Below, in pieces: positions 51,175 through 60,846 of a stretch of 64,000 bases of DNA. The DNA comes from an uncultured Acidobacteriaceae bacterium (GTDB lineage Bacteria > Acidobacteriota > Terriglobia > Terriglobales > Acidobacteriaceae). Each line of letters starts with the position of its first letter. Position 1 is the first letter of the stretch. The position numbers and the translations under genes are program-made. The stretch covers positions 361,538 to 425,537 of the forward strand of contig CAIMKZ010000106.1 in the NCBI GenBank assembly GCA_903842065.1, read 5' to 3'. The notes beneath the pieces are model-generated. The model had not been told where the DNA came from, ran no database searches, and saw only the letters and a list, made by a program, of their open reading frames with translations.

Positions 51175-52473
51175 TTACTTGTAGTCCTGCGCCGAAGGAT
51201 AGTAGCCCGGCTTGGCCGTCACCGTCAGATTCGGCCTGCCAACGCGCACGTCGATCGCGCGGTACTTGCCGTCGTAGATCGACTCGTGGCTCAGGTAGCC
51301 CAGCGTGTACTGATTGCGTGCCTCGGCTGCGATCTTGGCGTAGCTCTTCTCCATCCCGCTCGTGCCGCCTTCGGCGTCCATGTCGCCGCCCGTCATCGAC
51401 GTGTACTTGAACAGGATGTTGTTGTACATCTCAAACGGCAGGTGGAAGCGGTCCAGCCAGCCCTCGCCCCAGCGCGCCGAGTCGCCCACCACCGTCGCGT
51501 AGACGGCGATCTTGTTGGTCTGAAGATAGCGAACGACTTCCTTCCAGCTCGCCTTCGACCCGTACTCCTTGCCGTCGCTCACCACGTAGATGATCCGTCG
51601 CCGCTCCTTGGGCCGAGTCGAAAGCTCCTTGGCAGCCTGAAGGATAGCGTCGTTCAGCGTGTGAATCTCCTTGGGTAGCTTGATGAAGTCAGGGTTCCCC
51701 GTAGATCCGCCCTGCTGCACGTTCGGATCGACGCAGCCGCCGTTCTTCACGATCGAGCAGCCGCCGAACGGGCCGCTGGTAAACGGCACCTGGGGATCGG
51801 TTCCCGTGGCCTGCGCCAGCGCCAGAACCGCGGGCAGACGCGAGCTCTGTCCGCCCGTGAAGCCCGTCCACTCCTTGGCCCCGTTGGTGTAGGTAAACAG
51901 CGCCGCCTCGTCGTAGGGCGTCAGCGCACCCTGGATCGCGCCCATCGACTGGTTCACCTTTTCCATCACGTTCGAGGGCAGAGACTGATCGATGACAAAC
52001 CCGATCGACAGAGGCGCCGGGTCCACGCTGAAAAGTCTCAACTGCTGGCGGACGTTGTTCTCATAGATCTCGAAGTCCCGCCACGTCAGTCCCGCCACGC
52101 CGTTGCCCTTCGGGTCCTTCACGATCACCGGAACTTCGACGAAGTTCACGTTGACCACGAGGCGCGGAATCGCTCCGGCGCCCTCATCGGGGGCAGCGGT
52201 CTGGAAGGTGTCAACCCGTGTGGGTGGCGGAGTCGCGGGCGCGGCCGGCTTGGGAGCCGCTGGCTGCGCCTCAGTCGAGGAAGAGCTCTGGCTGGGAGTG
52301 TTCCCTGTGGTTCCACGGCCCGGAACAATCGTGCCCTTTACGCCGGGCAGCGCGGGCGCCGCCTGCGGTGTGGGCGCGTCGGGCACCGCCTGCTGTGCCG
52401 CTGCTGCCAGCCCTATCGAAACCGCCGAAGCGGCCAATACCGCTAGCGCCAATACCTTTGCCCGTTGCTTCAC
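51175..52473 (-). CDS. Exported VWA-domain protein, acidobacterial type
   Basis: 432 residues from GTG 52473 with GGAGG ten bases upstream; the frame stays open to 52536. Signal peptide (VLALAVLAASAVSIGLAAAA), a Pro/Ala/Thr-rich linker to residue ~90, then NVNFVEVPVIVKDPKGNGVA and a von Willebrand A domain with a weakened metal site (FVIDQSLPSNV). VSDGKEYGSKASWKEVVRYL follows in the domain's second half. This VWA subtype is very common in acidobacteria. Function unknown. Confidence 0.85.
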   Translation of the reverse strand: MKQRAKVLALAVLAASAVSIGLAAAAQQAVPDAPTPQAAPALPGVKGTIVPGRGTTGNTPSQSSSSTEAQPAAPKPAAPATPPPTRVDTFQTAAPDEGAGAIPRLVVNVNFVEVPVIVKDPKGNGVAGLTWRDFEIYENNVRQQLRLFSVDPAPLSIGFVIDQSLPSNVMEKVNQSMGAIQGALTPYDEAALFTYTNGAKEWTGFTGGQSSRLPAVLALAQATGTDPQVPFTSGPFGGCSIVKNGGCVDPNVQQGGSTGNPDFIKLPKEIHTLNDAILQAAKELSTRPKERRRIIYVVSDGKEYGSKASWKEVVRYLQTNKIAVYATVVGDSARWGEGWLDRFHLPFEMYNNILFKYTSMTGGDMDAEGGTSGMEKSYAKIAAEARNQYTLGYLSHESIYDGKYRAIDVRVGRPNLTVTAKPGYYPSAQDYK

Positions 52474-52621
52474 GGTCAACTTGCCTCCGTCGATCCCTTT
52501 GCAGACACTTTTGCGTCCAGCCCGAAGGGGATGCATCTGTCAGAGTATCAGACGCACGGCGGGGTGCGATGTCGCATCTCGGCCTGCGCTTTCCCACCGA
52601 ATCCCGCCCATCCGCCAACCC

Positions 52622-53080
52622 CTAGTCCCTAGTCCCTGTTCCCTGTTCCTTGCCCTCATCCAGAAACGACTGAAGGATCAGCGTAGCCGCCACCTGGTCC
52701 ACAACCTTGCTGTGCTCCTGCCGGGGTCTGCCGGCCCGGTACAGGATTCCGTGGGCCTCCTCGCTGGTCAGCCGCTCATCCCAAAGGTGGATGGGAAGCC
52801 CTGCCAGCTCGCCCAGTTCGGCGGCAAAGGCCCGGGTTTTGGCGGCCTGCGGGCTGTCTTCGCCGGAGAGATGAACCGGATCGCCGACTACGATCCCCGC
52901 CACGCCGTAGCGACGGCAGAGCCGGGCCAGCGAGCGCAGGTCCTCGCGCCGGGAGCTGCGCCGCTCAAGCGTCAGCACCGGCTGGGCCGTCAAGCCCAGC
53001 TCGTCCGACACAGCCACCCCGATCCTGCGGTTTCCCACATCCAGACCTAGATAGCGCGGAATGGCTCCAGACTCCTCCAA
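52622..53080 (-). CDS. yqgF: Putative pre-16S rRNA nuclease YqgF/RuvX
   Basis: 152 residues with the RNase H-like fold: LGLDVGNRRIGVAVSDELGL at the N-terminus, GIVVGDPVHLSGEDSP in the middle and VDQVAATLILQSFLDEG at the end. Family members process the 5' end of 16S rRNA, and a Holliday-junction role has also been claimed. The last codons and stop lie in a GGGAACAGGGACTAGGGACT simple repeat. Divergent from mltG. Confidence 0.92.
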   Translation of the reverse strand: MEESGAIPRYLGLDVGNRRIGVAVSDELGLTAQPVLTLERRSSRREDLRSLARLCRRYGVAGIVVGDPVHLSGEDSPQAAKTRAFAAELGELAGLPIHLWDERLTSEEAHGILYRAGRPRQEHSKVVDQVAATLILQSFLDEGKEQGTGTRD

Positions 53081-53217
53081 AATTCCGCCCCCCTGCCATC
53101 AGCTTAACGCTGTCCTCCCCCTGTCCCAGAACTGCGTCAAACCTTATAGAATTGAATCTGTAAGGGTCCTCGACCCTGCCAGGCACGTCTTTAATTGGAA
53201 GGGGACCCGCCCGAAGG

Positions 53218-54261
53218 ATGGCAAAGCGAAAGCGCAGAAAGCCCAGAAGGACGTCCCATGGCGCGCTGATCTTCTGGGCCGCGGTCTTTGTGCTCCTGCT
53301 GGCGGCGTTGTCGGCTCTTGCTTTCCATGCAGTCCAGTCGCCCTTTGGGCCTGAATCCGAGACGCTTGTCCGCATCGCTCCCGGCGCCTCCACTACGCAA
53401 ATCGCGCGCCAGCTCGAAAGCGAGGGCGTGCTTCGCACCCGGTACTCGTTTTACCTGCTCCGCTGGATCAAGCGCGGCGTGCTCAAGGCCGGGGAATATC
53501 GTTTCGACCATCCGGCCACGGCGGCCGAGGTCTACAGCCGCATCGCCCGGGGCGATGTGTACACTATCGCTCTCACTGTGCCTGAGGGCGCAAACATCTT
53601 TGAGGTGGCCGCGCGGGTTGGGCAGTCCGGACTTGCCTCGCGTCAGGATTTCCTGAAGGCAGCCGTAGAGCAGGTTCCGCTGGTCAGCGATCTCGACCCG
53701 GCGGCAAAGAGCCTGGAGGGATACCTGTTCCCGGATACTTACAGGTTTTCACCGCCGATGAGCGCGGCTGGCATCGCGGCGGCTATGGTCAAGCGCTTCC
53801 GCGCCGTAGCCAAAGAGGTTGGATTGACTGAGAACGTGCACAGCACCGTCACCCTGGCCTCCCTGGTGGAGCGCGAGACGGCCGTCGATTCCGACAGGCC
53901 GCTGGTGGCCAGCGTGTACGTGAACCGGCTCAAGAAGAAGATGCCGCTCATGGCCGATCCCTCAGTGATCTACGGCCTTGAGCTCGAAGGCCGCTGGCGC
54001 GGCACGATCTACGCAAGCGATCTGAAGGCCAACACCGCATACAACACCTATCTGCACGCGGGCCTTCCGCCCGGCCCCATCGCCAACCCCGGCCTTCCGT
54101 CGCTTCGGGCAGCGGTAAACCCGGCTCAAACCGGCTTCCTCTTCTTTGTCGCCGCCGGCAACGATCCCCAGGGCCACTCGGTCTTCTCGGCCACCATCGA
54201 CGAGCAGGCCCGCAACGTCGCCGAGTATCGCCGGGCGAAGAAGCGGGCAGGTGCGCGATGA
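53218..54261 (+). CDS. mltG: Endolytic transglycosylase MltG
   Basis: 347-residue inner-membrane enzyme that cuts nascent glycan strands and limits their length. N-terminal helix (ALIFWAAVFVLLLAALSALA), a LysM-like lobe, then the YceG domain with the catalytic Glu in LASLVERETAVDSDR and the motifs PLMADPSVIYGL and NTYLHAGLPPGPIANPG. ATG 53218. Its stop overlaps the lipoprotein gene by four bases. Confidence 0.95.
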   Translation: MAKRKRRKPRRTSHGALIFWAAVFVLLLAALSALAFHAVQSPFGPESETLVRIAPGASTTQIARQLESEGVLRTRYSFYLLRWIKRGVLKAGEYRFDHPATAAEVYSRIARGDVYTIALTVPEGANIFEVAARVGQSGLASRQDFLKAAVEQVPLVSDLDPAAKSLEGYLFPDTYRFSPPMSAAGIAAAMVKRFRAVAKEVGLTENVHSTVTLASLVERETAVDSDRPLVASVYVNRLKKKMPLMADPSVIYGLELEGRWRGTIYASDLKANTAYNTYLHAGLPPGPIANPGLPSLRAAVNPAQTGFLFFVAAGNDPQGHSVFSATIDEQARNVAEYRRAKKRAGAR

Positions 54262-55154
54262 GGCTATTTCGTGGCGCCTCGATGGCCGCTGCCCTCATCT
54301 TGCCCCTCACTCTCACGGGCTGCAGCCTCATGTTCTTCCGCACCCGCAAGCTGCCCAAGCCCATCAGCGTGGGAACTGCTCAGACGCTTACTCCGCTCGA
54401 ACTTGTCAAAGAGATCGACGCGCGCTGGGAGGAGATGCAGACACTCAACGCCACCGTCGAAATTCAGGCCAGCGCGGAGAAGAGCGCCGAGGGCGTGGCC
54501 CGCGATTACACCACCTTCCGCAGCATCATCCTGCTGCGCAAGCCCGGAATGCTGCGCGTCTTCGGCCGTGTCCCGGTGGTCGGCACCACCATGTTCGATA
54601 TGGCCACCGACGGCAGCAACTTCACTCTCTATGTGCCCTCGAAGAGCAAGGCCGTCAGGGGCGCCAACTCAATGAAGAAGAAGTCGGCCAATCAGTTTGA
54701 GAACCTGCGCCCAGATTTCTTCTACGACGCCATGATGGTGCGCGGACTCGAACCGGAGGATAACTTCTCGGTCACGGCCGACTCCGAGACCCTCGTGGAC
54801 GATTCGAAGAAGCACCTCTATATCGTTCCCGAATACGTCATCAACATCACGCGCACGGTGCCGGGCACCCGTGAGCAGACTCCGGTGCGGTCCATCACCA
54901 TGATTCGCACCACCATGCTCCCCTATCAGCAGGACTTCTACGACGACGCGGGGAACGTGGTGACCCACGTCGTCTACTCCGGCTACCAGGACTTCGGCTT
55001 CGGATCGTACCCGGGCACCATCACCATCCGCCGCCCGCAGGAACAGTTCCAACTGGTGCTCACGGTCGAAAAGATCAGCCGCAACACGCCGCTCAGCGAC
55101 GACCAGTTTTCGGTGAAGGTGCCAGCCGACGTGCCTGTGCAGAACCTGGAGTAG
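54258..55154 (+). CDS. LolA/LolB-fold-like lipoprotein (DUF4292-like)
   Basis: 298 residues with a lipobox (LILPLTLTGCSLMF; Cys near residue 22). The body has the strand-rich pattern of LolA/LolB-fold proteins: LNATVEIQASAEKS, SIILLRKPGMLRVFGRVPVV, MFDMATDGSNFTLYVPSKSK. It may bind lipid or lipoprotein at the outer membrane. Translationally coupled to mltG (ATGA), which suggests envelope work. Exact role unknown. Confidence 0.75.
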   Translation: MRLFRGASMAAALILPLTLTGCSLMFFRTRKLPKPISVGTAQTLTPLELVKEIDARWEEMQTLNATVEIQASAEKSAEGVARDYTTFRSIILLRKPGMLRVFGRVPVVGTTMFDMATDGSNFTLYVPSKSKAVRGANSMKKKSANQFENLRPDFFYDAMMVRGLEPEDNFSVTADSETLVDDSKKHLYIVPEYVINITRTVPGTREQTPVRSITMIRTTMLPYQQDFYDDAGNVVTHVVYSGYQDFGFGSYPGTITIRRPQEQFQLVLTVEKISRNTPLSDDQFSVKVPADVPVQNLE

Positions 55155-55226
55155 GCGGATTGTTCGTGCCGCAATCCTGCCGTTCAATCTAAATTAGCCG
55201 ATGAGATGCGTAGCGAAGGTGAGCCA

Positions 55227-55442
55227 ATGACACGAGTCGAGGCCGAATATTCTGCGCGGATGGAGAAGGTACTTGCTGCCGCCACTGAGACCTTGGGAAG
55301 CAAGGAAAAGGCGGCGAAGTGGCTTGAGACTCCGAATCGGGCGCTTGGCGGCGGCCGACCTCTCGACCGCATGAATACTGATTCCAACGCGCTTGAGGTT
55401 GAAACGCTTCTAGGAAGAATCGATCACGGCATCTACAGTTGA
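55227..55442 (+). CDS. MbcA/ParS/Xre-type antitoxin, apparently without its toxin
   Basis: 71 residues from ATG 55227 with GAAGGTGAG upstream (a start at 55206 is open). ATETLGSKEKAAKWLETPNR, then ALGGGRPLDRMNTD and VETLLGRIDHGIYS, is the toxin-binding (DUF2384) signature. Usually a RES-domain toxin gene follows directly; the next 416 bp hold none that I can see. It may be an orphan or the remnant of a broken pair. Confidence 0.8.
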   Translation: MTRVEAEYSARMEKVLAAATETLGSKEKAAKWLETPNRALGGGRPLDRMNTDSNALEVETLLGRIDHGIYS

Positions 55443-55858
55443 TTGAAAGCCAGCCAACATTGCCATGCAGCCATTTGGCAGAAGCGCCTATTGGGCGCTG
55501 GTGAATACGCTGCATCCAGCCGCCGGGCAGATCAAGGTCGAGAAGCCGCAGGTGTTTCGATTCGATTCGCGGATGTTTCGGTGAGGTGGGGCCTGCAGCC
55601 AGAAAAGGTCAAGAATAGTGGTCTCCCCGGCCTAACATTCGACGCTCTGCACCAAGCGCTCGGCGCGTAAGCAGGTGTAAAATCCCAGGTAATTCACCAT
55701 TTGCAGCGCCCCGCGCGAAATGCCGACTTCGATTGCGGCGTTGAGAGCCCGCTCTCGACGGAAGCTCTGGCTCAATATCCTGCAGTGAGATATATCGGTC
55801 AGCCAACGATGGTTCTCGGGCTAAGTTTCGAATGACCATACATCAAAGGGGATAACAA
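55443..55858. other. Gap where a RES toxin would be expected
   Basis: Short open frames exist (for example ATG 55473 on the plus strand) but none shows RES or other toxin features. AAAGGGG at the right end is the ribosome site of the next gene. Confidence 0.4.
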
Positions 55859-58162
55859 TTGAAACAAACGATCTTCGTCTCCTATTCCCACAGCAACCTC
55901 GATCAGGACAAGCTCATTTATCTTCTTGACCTGATCAAGAAGAAAGCAAAGTCTAAGGTGAACATCCTAATAGACGTGAAAGACGTCAGACTTGGCGGAA
56001 GTATTCCGGAGTTCATGTCCTTGCTTGACGACTACGAGGTCGATGCTGTCCTGATGGCTCTGACGCCAAGCTATAAAGACAAGATTCAGAATAATGAGGG
56101 TTCGGTTCCTAGGGAATTCTCCTCGATCCTAGCCCGCTATCACGCAGACAGAAGTCGGGTTTTGGATTCCAAACAGCCACTCGAGCTATATGAAGAGCTA
56201 CGAATGTTTGGTCTGCTGCCGGTCATTCTCTCGGGTAATCGGGACAATGCGGTCCCAGTGCAAGTATCAGAGCTACGTCACTATGATATTGCCGCTGCTA
56301 TAACATATAAGGACAATGATGGAAAGGTATCCATTCCGAGCTTGGCGTCCAAGCAGGAGGTGGATAATCTTGCAGACAGCATCGTCGCTGAGCTGAGGAA
56401 TATCGCCAAGAACAAAGCGCGGGACTATCATGAACGCCGAAATTATATACGGGCAATGCTGTTCTCAAACACCAAGGCAGGAGCGGCTGAAGACCTTGAA
56501 TCGAAAGTGTTCGTTCGAACGATTACCTACCAAAGAGTGCTGAATCAAGAGGCCTACTTCATTGTCGGGCGTAAAGGTAGTGGAAAGTCGACACTCACTA
56601 ACCAGCTCGAGCTGCGAAACACACACCGTTATCTCAGGACTATCCGTATCGACTTGTCGCACATGAAGATCGAATTCATCTATGCGCTCTATACAAGCAA
56701 TCAGTTTACCTCTGAAAGTAGCATTATCCATTCATACCGCTCACAGTATCTCGAATATTGCTGGGAGTGCTTTTTTGTGTTGTGCTTCATCTGGGCGCAC
56801 AAGACTACCACCGCGTACGGCTCATGGCTTAAAGGCAAATTTGGTGCTGATCTCTCTGAATTCGATGAGGGAGATTTCATCAATACAGCATTTACCTACG
56901 CGGTTGAAAGATATGCCGAATTCCAGGATGAGGTCATTCGGTCATCACGCGATACGCTATCGTCCATTCCAGCTAGGCTGAGTCGCAAGCGCTTCCTGAA
57001 CTACGTCTTTGGCGAAAAGATTGTCGAGGACGTAACATTACAATGCGCTTCTGCGCCTCGAACGACGCTAGTCACTATGGACGGGATAGATTCGGCTTCA
57101 GCGGACTATAGACTTGAATTTATGCGATATGGTAGCACTTTATTATCTGATAATCTCAAACGCGCGAAGGCTGAAACTGATCTGATAAAGACGCTAATGC
57201 GCCTAATATCGGACGTTAAGTCAAGTCCCAAGGAATTTCCATTCCTCTCGTCCTGCGACTTCTGCGTGACGATACCCCTGGATATTTATCAGGAGATTCA
57301 TGGCTTTCATGAGCGCGACAGCTACCGTTGGTTAAGTTCATGCCGCACATTGGATTGGACTGGAGCAGAATTGGCTGTGATGATTCGAAAGAGAATCGAA
57401 ATTCTCCAAGATCGGAAAATAGACAAGGAAGAGTTTTATCTTCCAGAGCACCGATTAGCGGAGGCGCTCGAAGAGTTTTATCCGGGCCTTCCAAAAGAAA
57501 TCCCCGTCGAAGTTGCTGGAAAGACATTTAAGTATCCGCTTTTTCTTTATGTTCTCAGGCACTCATTCTGGCGCCCAAGAGAGATCATATTTCATTTCGT
57601 CGGCCTGATATCGAGCTTCGAGTATTTCAGCAGTTCCGCACCGATGAATCCGCTCGATATTAAGGCAATCGTAAAGGATCAGACTCGTGCATTGATCTCA
57701 ACAGAGTTCATTGATGAGTTTAAGACAACGATTGTAAACATTGAGGACATAGTTGGTAAGTTTCGGCTCGGGCTACAGTTCATTCCTTGGGTTCAGTTCC
57801 TTGATATGCTTTCGGGGATAGACTTCGTGTTCTATGCGTCCGAGCAACAGACGTCATCATATCAACCTGCCGATAAGGCGCGGCTTCTCTATGAAATAGG
57901 GTTCATTGGCTTGAGGCTTACTGATCATCAAATGAAGGTATATTTCCGCCCCAAGGACATTTTTTCCTTTTCGGAGGGAATGCAGATATACAACTTAGTG
58001 CAAAAGGACGGGATACTGCCTGATAATTATGCTGTTATACACCCGGCATTCATTGAACATCTCGGCTTGGACATCAAGAGGAGTCATGATGTTGCGATGG
58101 ACCTCAGTTGGGAGTACTTGATACAAAGCGAGAAGCGAAGAAACGCGACGGAGCGATGGTAG
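55859..58162 (+). CDS. SEFIR-domain protein with P-loop NTPase, candidate defence protein
   Basis: 767 residues from TTG 55859, seven bases after AAAGGGG. The N-terminal ~145 residues are SEFIR/TIR-like: KQTIFVSYSHSNLDQDKLIY, then VNILIDVKDVRLGGSIPEFM and VLMALTPSYKDKI. Residues 237-245 are Walker A GRKGSGKST, with a Walker B-like TTLVTMDGID near residue 407. The remaining ~350 residues are like the uncharacterised Sll1717-type P-loop ATPases. A sensor ATPase joined to a signalling or NADase-fold domain is the layout of single-gene antiphage proteins. The gene is clearly more A+T-rich than its neighbours, suggesting transfer. Function is inferred. Confidence 0.75.
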   Translation: MKQTIFVSYSHSNLDQDKLIYLLDLIKKKAKSKVNILIDVKDVRLGGSIPEFMSLLDDYEVDAVLMALTPSYKDKIQNNEGSVPREFSSILARYHADRSRVLDSKQPLELYEELRMFGLLPVILSGNRDNAVPVQVSELRHYDIAAAITYKDNDGKVSIPSLASKQEVDNLADSIVAELRNIAKNKARDYHERRNYIRAMLFSNTKAGAAEDLESKVFVRTITYQRVLNQEAYFIVGRKGSGKSTLTNQLELRNTHRYLRTIRIDLSHMKIEFIYALYTSNQFTSESSIIHSYRSQYLEYCWECFFVLCFIWAHKTTTAYGSWLKGKFGADLSEFDEGDFINTAFTYAVERYAEFQDEVIRSSRDTLSSIPARLSRKRFLNYVFGEKIVEDVTLQCASAPRTTLVTMDGIDSASADYRLEFMRYGSTLLSDNLKRAKAETDLIKTLMRLISDVKSSPKEFPFLSSCDFCVTIPLDIYQEIHGFHERDSYRWLSSCRTLDWTGAELAVMIRKRIEILQDRKIDKEEFYLPEHRLAEALEEFYPGLPKEIPVEVAGKTFKYPLFLYVLRHSFWRPREIIFHFVGLISSFEYFSSSAPMNPLDIKAIVKDQTRALISTEFIDEFKTTIVNIEDIVGKFRLGLQFIPWVQFLDMLSGIDFVFYASEQQTSSYQPADKARLLYEIGFIGLRLTDHQMKVYFRPKDIFSFSEGMQIYNLVQKDGILPDNYAVIHPAFIEHLGLDIKRSHDVAMDLSWEYLIQSEKRRNATERW

Positions 58163-58298
58163 ATATGAAGCTCTGTAACTACTTTCGCGGTGGTCGGAGT
58201 GCAGCTCAGAGCGCCCCGTCGACCTGAAATGAGGGTTTGGGCAGGACGTCAGATCGGTAGACTCGATTTGCCCCGTGATCGCTGAATCCGCCCGCCCT

Positions 58299-59735
58299 TT
58301 ACCCGCCCAGCGCAACCCCCCGCGCCGATTCAAGCAGCTTGGCCACCGACTCCTTCGAGCAGGACTCCGAGTAAATCCGCATCAGCGGCTCCGTCCCGCT
58401 GGCCCTGAGCAGCAGCCAGGTCTCGGCGGCGTTCGTCTTCGTCTTCGCTTCGGGATTGTCGAGGAAGAACTTTACGCCGTCCATCGTCTCGACGCGCAAG
58501 ATCGGCATTCCGGCAAAGACCGTCTCGCCGGGCTTGAGTGCCTTTGCTCTCGCGAAGGCGCCGTTCTTCTGATCCTCGGGTATGTGCAGATCGATGCGGC
58601 CGTACTGGTGTTCGCCGTACTCGGCCTGTAGATCGGCCACCAGCTCGCCCAGCGTCTTGCCCTCCTGGGCCATCACGTTGGCCAGCACCAGGCAGTTGAG
58701 CAATCCGTCGCGCTCGGGCAGGTGGCGCTGGAAGCCGATGCCGCCCGACTCCTCGCCGCCCATTACGATCTCGCGCTCGCGCATCAGGTCGACGACGTAC
58801 TTGAAGCCGATGCCGTGCTCGATCAGCTCGCGCCCGTATTTTTTGCAGATCCTGTCCAGCATCTTGGTCGTGTTGAAGGCCCGCGTCACCGCGCCCGGCC
58901 AGTCCTTGTACTTCAGCACCCAGCTCAGCAGCACGCAGTAGATCTTGTGCGGATCGACGAAGACGCCATTTTCATCGGTCGCCCCGATGCGGTCGGCGTC
59001 GCCGTCCGTGCACAGGCCGGCGTGGCAGTGGTTGGCGGCAGTCGCCTCGCCCAGCGCGCGGATGTGCGGCTCGATCGGCTCGGGATTGATGCCCGGAAAC
59101 AGCGGATCGGGATTGGTCCGAATCGCCACATGATCCACGCCAATCCGCGCAAAGATGTCGGCCAGAATCGTGCCGCCCGCCCCATACATCGAGTCGATGC
59201 AGAACTTCATCCCCGACTTCGCAATCAACTCGAGATCGGTGAACGCCTCGATGGCGGTCAGATACTCGGGCACAAAATCGACTTCGACGATCTCGGCGGG
59301 TGAGGCCGCGCGCGCCACCGGCTTGTCGAGATACGACTCGATCAGCGCAATGATCGAAGGGCTCCCCGAGCCGCCGTAGCTGGCCTTGTACTTGACGCCG
59401 TTCCAGTTGGCCGGGTTGTGCGAGGAGGTGATCATGATGCCGCCCGCCGCCTTGCGCCCGCGCACACCGAAGCTCAGGGCAGGAGTGGGCGTGATGCCAT
59501 TGGCCAGCTCGACACGAATCCCGGTGGCCGCAACAACCTCCGCGCAGGTCCGCGCAAAGGCCTTCGATCCGAAGCGGGTATCGTAGCCGATGCAGAGGCC
59601 CTTCGACGGGTCCTCGTGGTGATGCACGTAAGCGGCGATTGCCTCGGCGGCCGCGCGCACATTTTCAAAAGTAAAGTCGTCGGCGATAACTCCACGCCAG
59701 CCGTCGGTCCCAAACTTCACAGGGGATTTGGCCAT
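58299..59735 (-). CDS. Phosphoglucomutase/phosphomannomutase family protein
   Basis: 478 residues from ATG 59735 (the frame is open to 59762). Alpha-D-phosphohexomutase: interconverts hexose 1- and 6-phosphates in the cytoplasm. Catalytic Ser in IMITSSHNPANWNGVKYK, metal loop CTDGDADRIGATDENG, sugar loop GGEESGGIGF and the phosphate loop LLRASGTEPLMRIYSES are all present. Which hexose is preferred cannot be told. Length fits the family. Confidence 0.93.
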   Translation of the reverse strand: MAKSPVKFGTDGWRGVIADDFTFENVRAAAEAIAAYVHHHEDPSKGLCIGYDTRFGSKAFARTCAEVVAATGIRVELANGITPTPALSFGVRGRKAAGGIMITSSHNPANWNGVKYKASYGGSGSPSIIALIESYLDKPVARAASPAEIVEVDFVPEYLTAIEAFTDLELIAKSGMKFCIDSMYGAGGTILADIFARIGVDHVAIRTNPDPLFPGINPEPIEPHIRALGEATAANHCHAGLCTDGDADRIGATDENGVFVDPHKIYCVLLSWVLKYKDWPGAVTRAFNTTKMLDRICKKYGRELIEHGIGFKYVVDLMREREIVMGGEESGGIGFQRHLPERDGLLNCLVLANVMAQEGKTLGELVADLQAEYGEHQYGRIDLHIPEDQKNGAFARAKALKPGETVFAGMPILRVETMDGVKFFLDNPEAKTKTNAAETWLLLRASGTEPLMRIYSESCSKESVAKLLESARGVALGG

Positions 59736-59825
59736 CTCGATCGTTTCTCCCTCAGTCAACAAGGGTAAACGATGGCGGCCAAGGTGAATCCAGCAGGTGA
59801 AAAGTTGTGAATGAGGCGGACGAAG

Positions 59826-60593
59826 CTACTTTGGATTCGCGGCTTTTTTATGCAGGAACTTGCGCGAGATGTCCGGCCAGAACTCGCGGAAGACGTTGCC
59901 GATGGAGCCGGTGGCCGTCACGGTCAAACCGTCGGCAACGGTCTCTTTCCAGCCCGAGTCCCACTCCGGATAATAGAGGTTTGATAGCGCGCCGGCGATC
60001 ATGTTGCCGCTTATCTTGGAGTAATTCGGCTCCCAACGCCCCTGCCCGTCGTGCCGTGTGACGAACGATCTACTCACCGAGTAGAGCAGCCGCCGCTTGA
60101 TGCCTCCCTGTCCCATCCGGAAGTAGCGCGGGTCCTGGTGGAAGACGATGGGCATAACGCCGTTGCCGAGGATGGTGCCGGAGAAGGAGTCGAGATAAGC
60201 CACTCCCACCCGCTTGCCGTAACCCTCTGCGCCCCAGCCGATGTCCTCGTCTTCGTCCAAACCCTCGTGAATACCGGCCACAATCGCCGCGATTGCGACT
60301 CGCCCCGGGTTGGCCGCGGTGCGGAATGCGTACTCGATCTTCTGCCCCGGCGAGAGCTTCGGGGCAATGGCGATGCCGCTGGCGTTGATGACGCCCTGCA
60401 CGCCCTTAGGCACTCCGGTTCCGGGCTGCCCGGCGGGTACGGTACTTTGGGAGTTTCCGGCCAACTGTTCGCTCTGTGGCATGGGCGCATCGGGCAGAGC
60501 GCCCGGCTCTTCAGCGCGCGCAATAGGAGCCGCCCCCGGCACCGCGATGCCTGCCAGGAGAGCCACTACGAACGCACGTAAGACAGATCGCAT
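59826..60593 (-). CDS. Exported protein of unknown function
   Basis: 255 residues from ATG 60593 with a signal peptide (AFVVALLAGIAVPGAAPIARA) and then PGALPDAPMPQSEQ, the Pro/Ala start common to exported acidobacterial proteins. The mature part has WGAEGYGKRVGVAYLDSFSG, VMPIVFHQDPRYFRMGQGGI and KISGNMIAGALSNLYYPE. I have seen this pattern in unnamed exported proteins but know no function. It precedes the phosphohexomutase on the same strand. Confidence 0.7.
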   Translation of the reverse strand: MRSVLRAFVVALLAGIAVPGAAPIARAEEPGALPDAPMPQSEQLAGNSQSTVPAGQPGTGVPKGVQGVINASGIAIAPKLSPGQKIEYAFRTAANPGRVAIAAIVAGIHEGLDEDEDIGWGAEGYGKRVGVAYLDSFSGTILGNGVMPIVFHQDPRYFRMGQGGIKRRLLYSVSRSFVTRHDGQGRWEPNYSKISGNMIAGALSNLYYPEWDSGWKETVADGLTVTATGSIGNVFREFWPDISRKFLHKKAANPK

Positions 60594-60846
60594 CGTTATC
60601 CGCTGCGAGGTCGCATTCAAGCGTCCCCGCGGAAATAAGGGTAAAGGAACAAAGAAGACGGAGATCTGGCGGAGAATACGGCCACGCGCAATCCACCGCC
60701 ACGAGGTCCGGCTGCTGTATCTTTGATTTCTCCATTCAGGGTAAACGAAAGCGCGCGCGCCGCCGGTGGCGGCGGACACAGAAATCCGCAGTCCGCGCCA
60801 CATTGGAACTGCGCTCGATCTGCAGGTGTCTTCGCGGCACAGCAGC

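Noticed and set aside
55443..55670. RES toxin partner for the MbcA-type antitoxin
   Set aside because: The translated frames show none of the RES motifs and no ribosome site in the expected place.
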